Source: Glebionis coronaria (taxonomy: Eukaryota > Streptophyta > Magnoliopsida > Asterales > Asteraceae). From it: a stretch of DNA of 64,000 nucleotides. Within the stretch, counting starts at the first letter, position 1. Each line of letters begins with the position of its first letter. The DNA is taken from NCBI GenBank assembly GCA_025667525.1, contig CM046877.1, forward strand, positions 291,954,364 to 292,018,363. Reading direction: 5' to 3'. The position numbers were made by a program, and so were the translations under genes. Below are positions 1 to 11,844 of this stretch, piece after piece. The notes below the pieces were generated by a model that saw only the letters and a program-made list of their open reading frames with translations, searched no databases and had not been told where the DNA came from.

Positions 1-1006
1 AGCTGCGTTTCGAGACGAAATTGTTCCGTTTGTAAACAATATTAAAGCGTGTTTTTGAAATATTGATCAAGATTTGGTTTTGGAATTAGATGAAGTTAAA
101 CATGTTTTCAATGAAATGGATGATGCTTATGAAAATGGTTTACTGGAAATAGAACGAATTTCACGCCACAATGATCAGCTTTTGAAGCAAGTAATGTCGC
201 ATGATATTGTTTTTGTCTGTGTGAATAATAGTGTTGATAATGATTCTATTGTGCATAATGTTGAATCTGTGGATAATGTGGTAGATAGTACTTTTCACAA
301 ATTTGACGCTGATTTTTTGAAGCTTCAAGATTCTTATACTTCGCTTTCAAAACATTTTGATGAGATTTAAAAACATTGTCTTTCACTTGAATGTGAGAAC
401 CAAACTATTAAAGAGATTTTAGAAACGTCACAAGAAAGTGTTAATAAAGATGCTCATAATGTTAAAAAGAGTTTTCAATTAACTAAACGATCATAACAAC
501 GTCGAAAACATGACAAAGTTGCTAAATCATTGCCGATGGGAAATGAGAATGTGGAAAGGACACTAGAGGCCGCTAACACTCAATCATTGATTGAGACCCT
601 TAATCATAAGTTGGTGGAAATCTCATATTTACATGCGACAATTCATGATAAGGATATGGCTTTGGCTGAATTAAAAGAATTGCTTTGTGTTAAGAAAAAA
701 GCCGCCATTTCAGCCCCGCCCTCTAGTGTTCCTAAAGTGAGATCAACAAAGAACCATCTCCTTGCCGTCACACCAATTAACAAGGGTCCTAGGACTAAAC
801 CATCTCAAACATTGGTCACTAAAGATAAGGCAAAATCAAAACCAGCTTCTAATATTCCCGTGTTGCATTCTACAGGAGTGAACACCACTACTAAGGCTCC
901 AAGATCTAAGCTTAAAAGAAAAATTAAGAATGATAGGATCTTGCCCCCATCTAGTAGTCAAGTGAAGAATAAAGTAGAATCCCAATGTTATTTCTATTTT
1001 GAATAA
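1..1006 (+). pseudogene. Cop-A gag-protease spacer, coiled-coil region, broken
   Basis: The reading frame runs through 74-370, is stopped by TAA at 368-370 and again by TAA near 494-496, then continues at 530-1006 to another TAA. The first part is rich in E, D, L, N and K with heptad-like spacing, suggesting a coiled coil. The second part is basic with a KxKxK-rich tail and resembles the linker before the Cys-rich motif. In relatives of this copia group, this coiled-coil insert sits between gag and protease; its function is unknown to me. Decay is from point stops rather than large deletions. Cop-D carries a longer version of the same insert. Confidence 0.7.
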
Positions 1007-1065
1007 AAAAGAATCATGTAGCTAAACCTAAAGGCTCTGCGGTTGTGTAGCGTTCTAAGCCTACT

Positions 1066-1509
1066 ATGAATTCTAATTTGAAATGTTGGAATTGCAATGA
1101 ATGTATGTTTTCCAGTCGTCATGATTCTTGCCTTATTGAGCATGTGAATGAGATGTATGCCCGAAAGCACAACTTAGAATGGAAACCGACTGGGAAAGTG
1201 TTAACCCAAGTTGGATGGATGTGGTGTCCCATTGGTAGAACTTTCACTATAGTAGGAAATGCATGCCCTTTAACTAGGATCACTCCCACTACAGCGAAGA
1301 AAGCGTGCCCTTTAACTAGGCGTACTAAGGCTACCAAAACACAAGCGTGTCCTTTAACTAGGAACACCAACACTAATGTAGGAACAAAGTGCCCTTTAAA
1401 TAGGTCTACTCCCACTATAGTGCCTGTCACTAATCCAAAACCTCAGAAAGATGGAACCAGAAAACTGGAAATTAAACAAACATATCTGCTAACACTCCGG
1501 AACCAATAG
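1066..1509 (+). pseudogene. Cop-A Cys-rich motif plus CPLTR repeat domain
   Basis: This 147-codon stretch is in a different frame from the flanking segments, so there is a frameshift on each side. Near its start is a C-x2-C-x2-C-x5-H-x2-C motif (CWNCNECMFSSRHDSC), which could bind zinc and is distinct from the gag zinc knuckle. It is followed by a WKPTG motif and then four copies of a 14-residue unit beginning (A)CPLTR or KCPLNR, encoded by 42-bp repeats at 1261-1428. Cop-D has the equivalent Cys motif but not the repeats. I recognise the arrangement from copia polyproteins of composites; no function is known to me. Confidence 0.65.
1261..1428 (+). repeat. 42-bp tandem repeat x4 within Cop-A coding sequence
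   Basis: Units start at 1261, 1303, 1345 and 1387, exactly 42 bp apart, each opening with a variant of GCGTGCCCTTTAACTAGG. The period is a multiple of three, so each unit encodes 14 residues in the same frame. The second halves of the units differ more than the CPLTR-coding core. Confidence 0.9.
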
Positions 1510-1570
1510 TTTCCAATGCATTGTCTACTTTTGTTGTTTCAAACGGGTGGTCCAAATCATTTTGTGGTAG

Positions 1571-1807
1571 TTGGACTCCGGTTGCTCCAAGCACATGACC
1601 GGAGATCGCTCTCAGCTTAGAAAATTTGTAAGCAAGTTTCTTGGTACGGTTCGATTCGGAAATGATCATATCGCAAAGATAATGGGCTATGGTGAATATC
1701 ATATTGGGAATGTTATTATTTCAAGAGTGTATTATGTGGAAGGACTCGGTCACAACTTATTTTCTGTGGGACAATTTTGTGATTCAAACCTAGAAGTTTC
1801 TTTTTGA
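1571..1807 (+). pseudogene. Cop-A aspartic protease remnant
   Basis: The segment opens with DSGCSKHMTG, the copia protease active-site motif, with the catalytic Asp intact. It continues with GTVRFGND and YYVEGLGHNLFSVGQFCDS, the conserved C-terminal half of this protease family. The reading frame ends at TGA 1805-1807, inside a region that reads on in Cop-D. In a functional element the enzyme matures the Gag-Pol polyprotein inside virus-like particles. Here it is isolated by stops on both sides. Confidence 0.8.
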
Positions 1808-1873
1808 GAGCATACTTGCTTCAATCGTAATTTAGAAGCGGTTGAATTATTGAAAGGTACTTGAGGGAATAAT

Positions 1874-2662
1874 TTGTATACGTTGTCGCTACAATACATG
1901 ATGGCCGCTTCTCCCGTATGTCTTCTCTCCAAAACATCAAAGACTACGTCATGGTTATGGCATCGAAGGTTATCTCATCTTAACTTTGACGTTATTAATC
2001 ATTTGGCGAAAAACGAACTTGTTCGTGGTCTTCCTAAACTTAAATTTCACAAGGATCATTTGTGTTCCACGTGTAAAATGGGTAAGAGCACTAAGAAATC
2101 ATACAAACCCAAGTCTGAAGAAACCAACCAAGAGAAACTTTATTTGTTTCATATGGATCTTTGAGGGCCAATGCGTGTTGAAAGTCTTCGTAGTAAAAAG
2201 TACATCCTCGTCATACTGGATGATTACTCTCGGTTAACATGGGTGAAATTTCTTGCAACAAAAGATGAGGCACCTAAAGTCATCATCGACTTTATCAAGA
2301 TGATTCAAGTGCGTCTCAACACTACTGTCTGACGCATTCGTACAGATAATAGAACCGAATTTGTGAATCAAACCTTGCATAAGTATTATGAAGAAGTTGG
2401 CATATATCATGAAACATCCGTTGCTCGCACTCCACAACAAAATGGTGTCGTTGAAAGGCGAAATCGAACACCTATGGAAGTTGCTCGAACGATGTTAATT
2501 TACGCAAAGGCTCCATTGTTTTTATGGGCAGAAGTAGTATCTACAGCAGTTTACACCCAAAACCGGTCACTAATTCGAAAACGCCATGGTAAAACACCTT
2601 ATGAGCTTCTACATGGTAAATTACCAGATTTATCATATCTTCATGTATTTGGTTCTCTTTGA
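1874..2662 (+). pseudogene. Cop-A integrase (zinc domain and catalytic core), broken
   Basis: The HHCC zinc-binding region is visible: WHRRLSHLNF, then about 30 residues to LCSTCKMGK. The core follows, with D in FHMDL, D in RTDNRTEF and E in GVVERRNRT, so all three catalytic acids of the DDE triad are present. The frame is cut by TGA at 2162-2164 and another TGA near 2328-2331, and it ends at TGA 2660-2662 where relatives have Cys in GSLCYP. The HETSVARTPQQNGVVERR stretch is strongly conserved with Cop-D. Integrase would insert the cDNA into the host chromosome; this copy cannot be made whole. Confidence 0.85.
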
Positions 2663-2686
2663 TATCCAAATAATGATGGTGACAAT

Positions 2687-3328
2687 TTGGGAAAACTTCA
2701 ACCAAAGGCTGATATTGGTATTTTCATTGGTTATGCACACGCAAAGAAAGAATACCGAATCTACAATCATAATTCTCGCAAGATCCTCGAAACTATGAAT
2801 GTTGATTTCGATGAGCTAACGGCAATAGCTTCTGAGCAAAGCAGCTCTGAATCCGCACTTCATGAAATGGGACCCAATAACATTAGCACTAGTCTTGTCC
2901 CAAACAACCCTTCTTCATCATCATTTACACCACCTTATAGGAATGAATGGGATACGATGTTTCAACCGTTCTTTAATGAATTTTTTACTACTCCAAGTAT
3001 TGTTTCTCCCGAACCTGTCGTAATAGCTCCAGTTACCTCCAGCTAACGAAGAACAATCATATACGTCTACACCTACAATTGGTCAAGATATACCATCAAC
3101 GAGAATTCTCAACCAACACATGTATCAACTACCCACGTCATGCCTATTGATGATGAAGAGGAGGATGATGATGATCACGATTTGGAATTCGCTCAAATGC
3201 GTGAACTTCCATTCTTTGGTGTACCAATTCCCGACCCTAATCAAGCCGGATCGTCCACCTTAGAGGAAGCTCCTACTACGGTCTACTACAATCCACGGAT
3301 TCGTGAACATGAAACCAAGTGGAAATAG
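2687..3328 (+). pseudogene. Cop-A integrase C-terminal and acidic linker
   Basis: After the stop at 2662 the frame continues with GKLQPKADIGIFIGYA, conserved in the integrase-RT junction of copia elements. A low-complexity Ser/Pro/Asp-rich linker of about 200 residues follows, ending with EEEDDDDHD. Stops at 3044-3046 (TAA) and 3326-3328 (TAG) break it. The linker varies in length among elements and separates integrase from reverse transcriptase. Confidence 0.7.
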
Positions 3329-3403
3329 GATCATCCTATTGATTCTATTATTGGTGACCCTAATCGTCCGGTATCCACACGAAGTCAGTTACAAGAAAGT
3401 GCA

Positions 3404-4362
3404 TTGTTATGTCATTTTGATGCTTTTCTCAGTGAAATTGAACCTAAGACGTGGCACCAAGCTTTAACTCAATCACATTGGATTGAAGCTATGCAAGAAG
3501 AACTTAATGAATTTATACATCTTGATGTATGGGAACTTGTCCCATGCCCGGATCAAGTGAAGTTACTCACTTTGAAATGGGTTTACATGGTGAAACTCGA
3601 CGAGTTAGGTGGAATTTTGTAGAACAAAGCTAGACTAGTAGCTCGTGGATACAAGCAATTATTAGGCATCGAATTTATGGAATCCATTTCACCCGTTGCC
3701 CGTTTGGAAGCTATTAGACTATTCCTCGCTTATGCAGCCCACATGAATATGATCGTCTATCAGATGGATGTGAAGACGGCATTTCTCAATGGTGAAATCA
3801 AGGAAGATGTCTATGTTCAACAACCGGATGGTTTTGTGACATCTAAATATCCTAATCACGTGTACAAGCTTAAGAAGGCTATTTATGGGTTGAAGCAAGC
3901 TCCACACGCGTAGTATGATCTATTGTCGCAATTCCTCATGACACAAGGCTTCGGAAAGGCAAGGTGGATCCCACGCTGTTTATTCAGAAATGAGGTAAAG
4001 ATATGATTATGGTACAAATATATATTGATGATATGATATTTGTTGCCTCGACCCAAACCTTATCGGATGAGTTTGGGACACTCATGTCTTCCAAGTTTAA
4101 GATTTCAATAATGGGCAAGGTATCATTTTTCTTAGGTCTTCAGATATCTCAGAGTCCCAGAGGCATCTTTATCAATCAATCAAAGTATTCCCTTGAATCG
4201 CTTAAGAAATATAAGATGGAATCTTGCGACCCCATGGATAATCCAATGGTGGAACGAACTAAGCTAGATGCAGATCCACATGGGATTGCCGTTGATCCGA
4301 CACTTTATCATGGAATGATCGGTACCCTTCTGTATATTACAGCTAGTCGACCCGACCTTTAA
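3404..4362 (+). pseudogene. Cop-A reverse transcriptase, broken
   Basis: The N-terminal half reads EPKTWHQAL...[35 protein letters not shown] and [11 protein letters not shown], all copia RT landmarks. The catalytic motif YIDDMIF is at about 4021-4041. The frame is cut by TAG at 3620-3622 and TAG at 3911-3913 (Trp in relatives), a frameshift near 3960, and TAA at 4360-4362. The YxDD acids are intact even though the gene is not. RT would copy the element RNA into cDNA in the particle. Confidence 0.88.
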
Positions 4363-4374
4363 TTTGCTATATGT

Positions 4375-4998
4375 ATGTGTGCTCGGTATAAAACTAGACC
4401 TACTGAGTTACACTTAGCTACTGTTAAACGGATTTTTCGGTATATTAAAGGAACCATTAATCGGGGACTTTGGTATTTAAAGGACTCTTCGATAGCACTA
4501 ATGGCATATGCAAATGCGGATCGCGCGGGTTTTCAAGATACAAGACGTAGCACGAGTGGAACTTTGCAACTACTAGGAGGTCGACTAATCAGTTGGGCAT
4601 CGAAAAGGCAGAAAAGCGCTGCAATTTCAAGTACGGAGGCAGAATACATAGCTATGTCCGTTTGCTATGCTCAAATTCTTTGGATGAGATCACAATTAAC
4701 CGACTATGGTCTAGGTTTCAACAAAATTCTGATGTACTACGACAACAAAAGTGTAATTGCCTTATGCTGCAACAACGTTCAATTCTCCCAAGCGAACCAT
4801 GTTGACATTCGCTACCACTTTATCAAAGAGCAAGTGGAAAATGGAGTGATCAAGCTTTAGTTTGTCCGGTCTGAGTATCAATTGGTGGATATTTCACGAA
4901 GGCTTTAGATCGCGCTCGAATTGAATTTTTGGCCGACAAGCTCGGATTGAGAACTTTCTCGCCCGAGACTCTAAAGAATTGGCAGATGAAGTGAAATA
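4375..4998 (+). pseudogene. Cop-A RNase H and pol C-terminus, broken
   Basis: Conserved blocks are [43 protein letters not shown] and [10 protein letters not shown]. The first catalytic acid looks lost: the segment AYANADRAG has Asn where relatives such as Cop-D have Asp (SDSDHAG). A TAG at 4858-4860 interrupts the tail, which is still readable to about 4998. RNase H would remove the RNA template during cDNA synthesis. This is the last coding part of Cop-A. Confidence 0.85.
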
Positions 4999-6823
4999 AT
5001 AGTGGTGGTAATCTATTCTCCGTATCCTTGGTTATAATTTGTATATATTGTTTATATTTTTATCCACAAAATCAAAATACAAAAATATAAAACCATATAA
5101 AAACCATAAAATTGAAAATTTCATAAACATCAAAAAATATTATTTACTTTATTTTTTTAAAGGCATGTCTTTTGGTACGATAATATTTACAGCCTTATAA
5201 AATGTTGATTAATATCGACACGACGCCATAAATAGAGTTCGTACAAAAGTTGTAAACATTTCATAAAACATGCCTATTTGGCTTGTAGTTATTTCTGACT
5301 GCAACCCGCTTTTCATATTAAAGTCAAGTATTTCTTTTGACTGCTTTGGCTCAACAACGGGAATTAATTTTCTCGGCCATGGTTTACTTTATAACCATGT
5401 AAGGGATTGTGTTTACGTTATAGCACAATCTAACACGGATGTATGTACGCATCAGTGCATTTATTTGTTAAAACAAGAGAAATATTGTTTTTATGAAGTT
5501 ATCATCTCTACAAATCGAAGTTCTTTGCAATAGGTATCTACATACTCGATGATGCGACTACTCAAAGGGCGAATACAGCTCTTTCGATAGAACACGGGTC
5601 AACAATTGAGGAGGAGCAATTGTCAAGCATTCAGAATCTTCGATGCCGAAACTGCCAAGTTCACAAATTGGTGCCACGACAACAATACCAATCGTACATG
5701 TGGTGTCAAGAGGTGACTTCAGTCGTGACGAGGAAACCAAAATTTGCCGACAAGAACCATTTGATCTTATCATATGATGTTCTAATCAATCAGGTCCACC
5801 CTTGTCAATTCATTCAAATATGGTGAATAAGTGATCATGTTACAAATCGGTATCATATCTCACAAATTAGTCTCAAGAAGATAAAATGGTCTTGCATTTT
5901 TCTTCCCAAAAACTTTTTAGAACTTCATTAAATCAATTGATATCAAAAATATCGGTTGGGTTAATATTTTTAATATGGGGGTGGGGGGGAAATGTGATTT
6001 AATATGGGAAATGATTAATCACAAATGGTTTGACTTAACGTGATAGCTCATCTCGACATGTGCGAAATGTTTTCGAATATCGTGGCATATGTTAAGGGAG
6101 AGAAAAATGGATTTGCTATATCAAAATGGATTTCATGGTGATTTATACTTACCCACAACCCATTTATTTCACGACGATGAAGATTGCGGTGACATAAGGA
6201 TGGTAGGATAGGTTAAGTCCAATGATTCTTCCAAAACCGGAGGAATCATCCCAAGGACATTCTATAGCTAGAAATAGTAGTCCTTAGGAAAGATGGAGAA
6301 ATTTTGTGAACGTAGCTGAATGCTGACCAAGTACTTAAGTTAGCACTGGAACAATCACAACAAGGTGCTAGTTATGACGTATTGGTAAGCATTGAAGGGG
6401 TTGAAGATGAAAGAGAATTGTAAAGATAAAAAAGGGTGAAAGAAGAATCCCTCCTTACAACCTTAGGCAGAAACCAGGTCAACTCATTAGCTATTGAGAT
6501 CATTTTTAATGATGCTCGATATTCAAGATAGACATCATGGACCCAGTGATGCAATGCACACCCCATCCCAGCTAACTCAAAAATCTCTTAAAAGGTATTT
6601 GTTTTAATCACATGGAGATCAACATGTTATCTATCAATTTATCCACTCCAAATAATTTGGTATTGAAATGGTGGCACTCCTCTCCAGCCTCCGCTCCTAA
6701 AAATCTAAACTGCACGATCGAGTCTAGAGCCATTTGAGATCATCAAATATCTCATTAGGACACACTTCCATATTTCCTTTCTTCTTCACACACTATGAAA
6801 ACTAAGAAATATACTAAGAGTCC

Positions 6824-7217
6824 TACGCAAAATATTCATGATCTTGCTTGAACATCCGAGTAATACGCAAGTATTTACAATGAAGATGGAAATCCTTCTT
6901 GAGCGAACATCAAAAATCTCATGGTAGGTGATTTGTGAGATTCTCAATGAATTAAACTTGTGATAACTGGAAAGCAACAATGGTTTAATTCTTAACTGAA
7001 TTTAAACACGTTCCAGGCCTCTACGCAATATCTCAGTGATCTTGCCAGAACACTCAGAGTGACACCCTAGTGTTCACAGTGATGAGTGGAAATCCTTCTA
7101 GTGTTAACCTCAAACAGCACTTGGTAGGTAACTTGCAAGATTCTATATGAATCAAGCTCGTGACAACTGGAAAGCCACGATGGTGTGATTCTTTAATGAA
7201 TCAAACTTGTTCCAGGA
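6824..7217 (+). repeat. 198-bp tandem duplication in Cop-A 3' noncoding tract
   Basis: Two diverged copies begin at 6824 and 7022, each starting TACGCAA and containing TGGAAATCCTTCT, a GGTAGGT block, GCAAGATTCT-like sequence and AACTGGAAAGC. The same two-copy arrangement is present on the minus strand of Cop-D (about 52500-52890), so the duplication predates the split of the two elements. Confidence 0.75.
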
Positions 7218-7499
7218 ATCAGAATTAACGGCTTCAATCATGCGGATAATTTTATCCAAATGATTCACTCTTTACGTTCGTAGTCAACTTTGGACGGTCG
7301 AGTAAAGAGAACGGTTTTACCCACGAAATCTTGTTAAGGTGATTTTTAATTAAATCTACCTGTCATAAGTACGATATTTTATATATCGTCCAACGGTCTT
7401 CACCGACCGGAGGTAAAATGCTACCGGATTAGAATGAAATGTTCAAATCCATTTCGTTCGTGTCTACTAATGTTGCGGCATTTGAAGACGGTGGCGTTC

Positions 7500-7504
7500 C
7501 GGAG
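7500..7504. repeat. Ath-B target-site duplication, left copy
   Basis: CGGAG directly precedes the TG of the 5' LTR and recurs at 18915-18919 directly after the 3' LTR. Confidence 0.85.
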
Positions 7505-10103
7505 TGATAAGTGTGAAAACACTCATCAATAATGATCCAAAAACCACTTAAAACACAGTCAAATACATTATTTTAACTTTAAAATATCAGAATTATGCGT
7601 GTATTTGTGTTTCATGTGTTTTCAGGTAAGAAGATACATTTTTGAGCAATCACGCGGTTTCAAGGACTTATTTTATCAAAAGACGAAGAAAAAGACGAAA
7701 GATGCTTTCAAGGATCATACTTGCCATCATTTACCAAGAGCAAGGGCTTAAGTTGGAATTTTGACAAAGATGAAGGATGAAAAAGAAAGTACTTAAAAGT
7801 TTTAACCACATTTGGAAAGAAAGAAGATAATGAAGGACCAAAAGGAAAACATTGGAAAGTTTATTAAAAACTTGGTCAATTGACCCATTCCGGTCAAACA
7901 CACAAACGTGTTATCCTTCGTTCCCAAAGAAGAGAGAGAAACAAATATCAGATTTCTATCACCTCTATCTACCCTAGACTTGCAAGTTCGATTCAAGGAC
8001 GATACATGAAGTTTCAGCCAAAGTCTATAACTATAAAGATGATCCTCTTTCTTTCCTCTACAAGAAGATATAAATGAATTGGATTAGAATCAAGAATTGA
8101 AGAAACGCCCAAATCGGATTGAAGATGAAGAACGAGCTAACCTCGTATTAAACACGTGTCCACTCCTCATTGGCTTAACCACATCATCTCATCATCCTCT
8201 CGACGCCTATAAATAGAAGAGGAAGGCTTCATTTGTGATGGTTAGCTTAGGTGTAGATTCACACACTTAGTTAGTTAGGATTAGTTAGATAGTTAGGTTT
8301 TCTTTCAAAGCTTATTGATATTCAGTTAATCATTTAGTTAGATATTTTGTTAGTCAGTTGTAACCGAATGTTTTCTTTCCACCATTAATGAAATAACAAG
8401 CTTTTCGTTTTAATCTTTCTTCTTCACTGCTTCTTTAGATTACATGATATTTCGAGTTCGAGTTACTGTTCATTTGAATATGGTGAGTAATTTGAGTTTA
8501 TTGGATTGATTGTATGCTAGTTAAAGTTTCGATCGGTTACTCTTTGTCAGTTTGTTAAGCTTGAAATGATTGTCTTTTAAGCTCTTAGATTGTAGGATTA
8601 TGAGTACTTGACAGATTGATCAAGGTTTAATCAGTTTAGAGTTTTAGCAGCTTTCCAAATTTAGAAGTGTTTCATGTTGATTCAGTTAAAATCTATCATG
8701 AATTAGTTAAGTGTGGGTGTAGTCATAGAATGATACAGTAATTCTTTTTGATCTGCTTATTAGAATTAGTTTGAGCTACTGATCTTGTAAAGTTTTGTGT
8801 GATATTGTAGCTTATTGATCCTAGCTGAAATTTGATCATCAGTGTTTAGGGACAACAGGTTATAAACTAAATTCGGTAGATAGTAAGTAAGTCAATTGGT
8901 AATATTAGTTTGAGTTAGAAATAGGTTTCAACTACGGTTCAGTTTTCATTTGCAGGTTTCAGAATCGTCGATTCTGTTTGGTTTTTCTTCGCTGTATTTC
9001 GATTTTTTAGGTTTCGTTTTGCAGGTTTTGGATTTGCCGTATGGTGGTAGCAGGCGTTTGTTCCGATTCCAGCTTATAGGTGTAGCGTAGCTTTGGATTC
9101 AGTCTTGGTGGTGTTTTTGTATTAAGCCGGCTCAGCGCCGAGCTTCGACTCAACGGACTAGACTACGGAAGTCAAGGTCAAGCTCATTCTTATTTTACGC
9201 ATTTTATTTTCCTTGGTGCAAATTGCTCTAGCCTGTTATAGTTGATATTCTTGCTTTAAATTCATGCTAGTTAGATTTGTTTGATTTGTTAGTGATAGGT
9301 TTTAACTTGTTTCATTAAGAGTATAGTAGTTCATTGATTTCATTCATCTAGTTTTCATCAGTTAGTGAATTCTGAGTTAGTTTTACAGTTCATAGTGAGT
9401 TGATGTGCGTTTACAGTATGACTGTTTGGATTGGTATCTCATAGGATTGAACTTTTAGAGCAGCTTATTAATTAGTTCTTAAAACATCCATTCTAAACTG
9501 ATTGTTTAAAACTGTAAGTCATAGCTGTTGGAACATGGAAGGATGGAGTTTGAACATGTTTAGTCCCTGAACTTGTATATACTAATTTCAGTGGTAGTCT
9601 TTAGTTTGTAGTACTCCAGTTAGAATAACAATTCTGTTAGTCTTCTTAACTAAAATCAGTTTTACTTTTAGTGGGCTCGTATGAATTTCATTTGGGCCAA
9701 ACATTTAGTTTAGTGCAATTGAATGTAGGCCCATTTCTTTAAAATTCATAATCTGTATTTTTAGAAATTGTATAATTGGTTTTATGATAGGATTTAATGA
9801 TTTTTTTTAGAGGTTTGTATTTTTAGTTTGATAAGGAAGTTGATTTTTATATTTTGTATTTCTAATAGTAGTGTAAATTTGTTTTTTTACATTGCGTACG
9901 TTTAAATGTTGTAATTGCAATATGTTTTTAGTGTAGTACATATACGTAGATTAGTTAATATTTTACCTTTTTAATTACTTTGTGCCAAGTAGAAATAGAT
10001 TACCAATCAAGTCTTTTTAACCAAAAACAATTAAGTCGAGCTTAAAAACAATATATCAATTCGTTAAGACCGAGAGAAAACGAACTATAAAAAGACAATT
10101 TCA
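7505..10103 (+). repeat. Ath-B 5' LTR
   Basis: It starts TGATAAGTGTGAAAAC and ends near GACAATTTCA, two bases before the primer binding site. The other LTR ends GACAGATATTA at the equivalent point. The TATA box is at 8208-8215. Short ORFs inside (for example at 7880-8077) are not coding by any evidence I can see. Confidence 0.92.
8208..8215 (+). promoter_or_regulatory. TATA box, Ath-B 5' LTR
   Basis: TATAAATA lies 704 bp into the LTR, and the same sequence is at 17018-17025 in the 3' LTR. Weak 6-bp arms TCCTCT/AGAGGA flank it in this copy and are broken in the other. Confidence 0.7.
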
Positions 10104-10105
10104 AA

Positions 10106-10123
10106 TGGCGCCGCTGCCGGTTC
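10106..10123 (+). promoter_or_regulatory. Ath-B primer binding site (tRNA-Asp type)
   Basis: TGGCGCCGCTGCCGGTTC starts 2 bp after the LTR. TGGCGCCG-type sites complementary to the tRNA-Asp 3' end are usual for Athila/Tat elements. The related Ath-E has the variant TGGCACCGCTGCTGG. Confidence 0.85.
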
Positions 10124-10875
10124 TTTGACTTTACGAGAGACTATCGATTGACGGTTTTCATTGGCTTTTGGGATCCGTTCACCTTGTGAACGTTATTTTT
10201 ACGTATCATAAATCAAAAACAAATAAAAAATAAAAAATAAAAAATATAAAAATATATAAAAACTAAAAAATTAACAAAACAATTCTTTTCCTAAAGAATT
10301 GACCAAACAAATTAAAAAATCCAAAAAGCAATCTTTTTCCTAAGAGATTGCACCCAAAAATATATATTATTGGATTCTCTCGGTTTTTATGTACATATAG
10401 TATTTTCTCTTAAAAACTCATCAATACAAAAATATTTTCTATATATTATTATAAGTAAATACGTATACGTATAAGAACAACCAATCTACATATTCTCCAT
10501 AAGTATTGCCGAGGCAATACACCGTGTTGAGGGGCGTTCCAGTCCTTGACACGTGTATCGATCAAACAACATAAAGCAAGAATAGATAAATACTCTCAAT
10601 AAGCAACAATTCGAAGAATACGAACATTTAAGTGAATAGAAAGGCGATGTGCTATAAAATGCCATCTAAGGGTCAATTGGTACTTAGTGCTTCGCGCCAC
10701 CTAACCCCCCATTCACTTATGAGTATTCTAAGAAGGAAGGCTTCATTGGGGGTCTTGCACCCAAGTAGTACATACATATATTGTTATTTTCTTGTGGATA
10801 TTTAATATTGAAACTCGAAGAGGATAATCCTTTTCTCTTCAAAGTCACACGAGAGCTTCTCTCTCATTCCTCGTA
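10124..10875 (+). other. Ath-B 5' leader
   Basis: This is about 750 bp, AT-rich with A-rich runs at 10200-10330, and with no convincing ORF. It presumably carries the packaging signal, but nothing in the sequence identifies it. Confidence 0.6.
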
Positions 10876-11844
10876 TTGAGTTGCATGCTCACTCGCGGGC
10901 GTGCACAAATACCGATTGGTGTACAACCTCTTCCTCCGAAAAGGAAGAAAAAGAGAAAGAGTAAGACCACCACCGTCCATCAAGCCGATCACGAGAATCG
11001 TGCTTTGACTCCTCCACCACAAGAAGCCATGGCTGTTGATAATCGTTCTTTGATGGAACGTATGCAAACCAATGTTCATGGATATGCTAGTGCTATTAGG
11101 ATTCCCGACATTCCCGCAAATACATTTGAGCTAAAAACGTCTATGATTACTATGGTTTCACAATCACCTTTCTATGGTAACAAGAATGATGATCCTCATG
11201 ATCACCTTAAGAGATTACTTTCTCTTTGCAATACCATTAAGCACAATGGAGTTCCACATGATGCTATTAAGTTGATGTTAGTGCCATTTTCACTTGAGGG
11301 ACAAGCTAAGCATTGGTTAGACACCCAACCACCCGATAGTATCACCACATGGGATGGTTTCACCACTAAGTTTTTGAACAAGTTCTTTCCTCCATCTAAG
11401 ACCATGGCCTTGAGGACCTTAATTATAGGCTTTCAACAAAAACCTAGTCAATCCTTTAGTGATGCTTGGGAAGAGTATAGCGAGTTATTGAGGCGATGCC
11501 CTAACCATGGATTGGATGACGTTCACCAAATCAATACCTTCCATGATGGCCTTAAACCTCATCACCAAGATTCACTCAATGCTTCCGCGGGAGGGAATAT
11601 TCTTCTTAAATACATGCAAGAGGCCTTGGACATCATTGAGACTAAAGCAATGGTTCAAACAAACAATCAATTTGAAGAAAGGGTTCATGTTATCCAAAAC
11701 AATTCTCAAGCACCTTGTGATAACCAATTCCTCAAGTATCAACAAGAGATCATTCAAAAGATGGATAGAGATAGTGAGAGGAATTTTAAGGTACAACAAG
11801 AAATGCTTCAAGCCCTTAAGACCCTTTCATTGAACAATTCTTAA
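10876..11844 (+). pseudogene. gag: Ath-B gag (capsid), ends at premature TAA
   Basis: This 322-codon frame encodes an Athila-type capsid. The N-terminus is basic (PPKRKKKRKSK). From about residue 90 comes the retrotransposon gag domain with FYGNKNDDPHDHLKRLLSLCN, PFSLEGQAKHWLDTQ, TTKFLNKFFPPSKT and RRCPNHGLDD. It ends LSLNNS at TAA 11842-11844, but the same frame continues directly into the zinc knuckle at 11875. This looks like a single nonsense mutation rather than a natural end. Gag would form the virus-like particle and package the RNA. The start chosen is the first ATG of the frame after the leader. Confidence 0.85.

Larger units (their letters stand above)
1..7504 (+). mobile_element. 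Cop-A: decayed Ty1/copia element, 5' segment (continues 18920-19614)
   Basis: The domain order on the plus strand is coiled-coil insert, Cys-rich motif, protease, integrase, reverse transcriptase, RNase H, which is copia order. The window opens inside the gag-to-protease insert, so the 5' LTR and most of gag lie to the left. The pol tract carries more than ten stops and at least two frame changes. A long 3' noncoding tract follows and is cut by Ath-B at 7505. It resumes after Ath-B and ends in a polypurine tract and 3' LTR at 19274-19614. The 3' noncoding tract matches, in reverse complement, that of Cop-D, so A and D are diverged relatives. Confidence 0.9.
4999..7504 (+). other. Cop-A 3' noncoding tract
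   Basis: This is 2.5 kb of AT-rich sequence with no ORF that resembles a protein. From about 6780 to 7500 it is recognisably the reverse complement of 52260-52900 in Cop-D, with shared phrases such as TGGAAATCCTTCTAG and AACTGGAAAGC. It therefore belongs to the element rather than to flanking DNA. The long 3' noncoding tract seems a fixed feature of this copia group. Confidence 0.75.

Noticed and set aside
1119..1430. 103-codon minus-strand ORF opposite the CPLTR repeats
   Set aside because: Shadow of the 42-bp repeat; the plus-strand reading is the one matching the family.
5270..5826. Short ORFs at 5270-5533, 5558-5773 and 5620-5826 as genes
   Set aside because: They lie in the Cop-A 3' noncoding tract, on both strands, with no resemblance to proteins and no counterpart in Cop-D.
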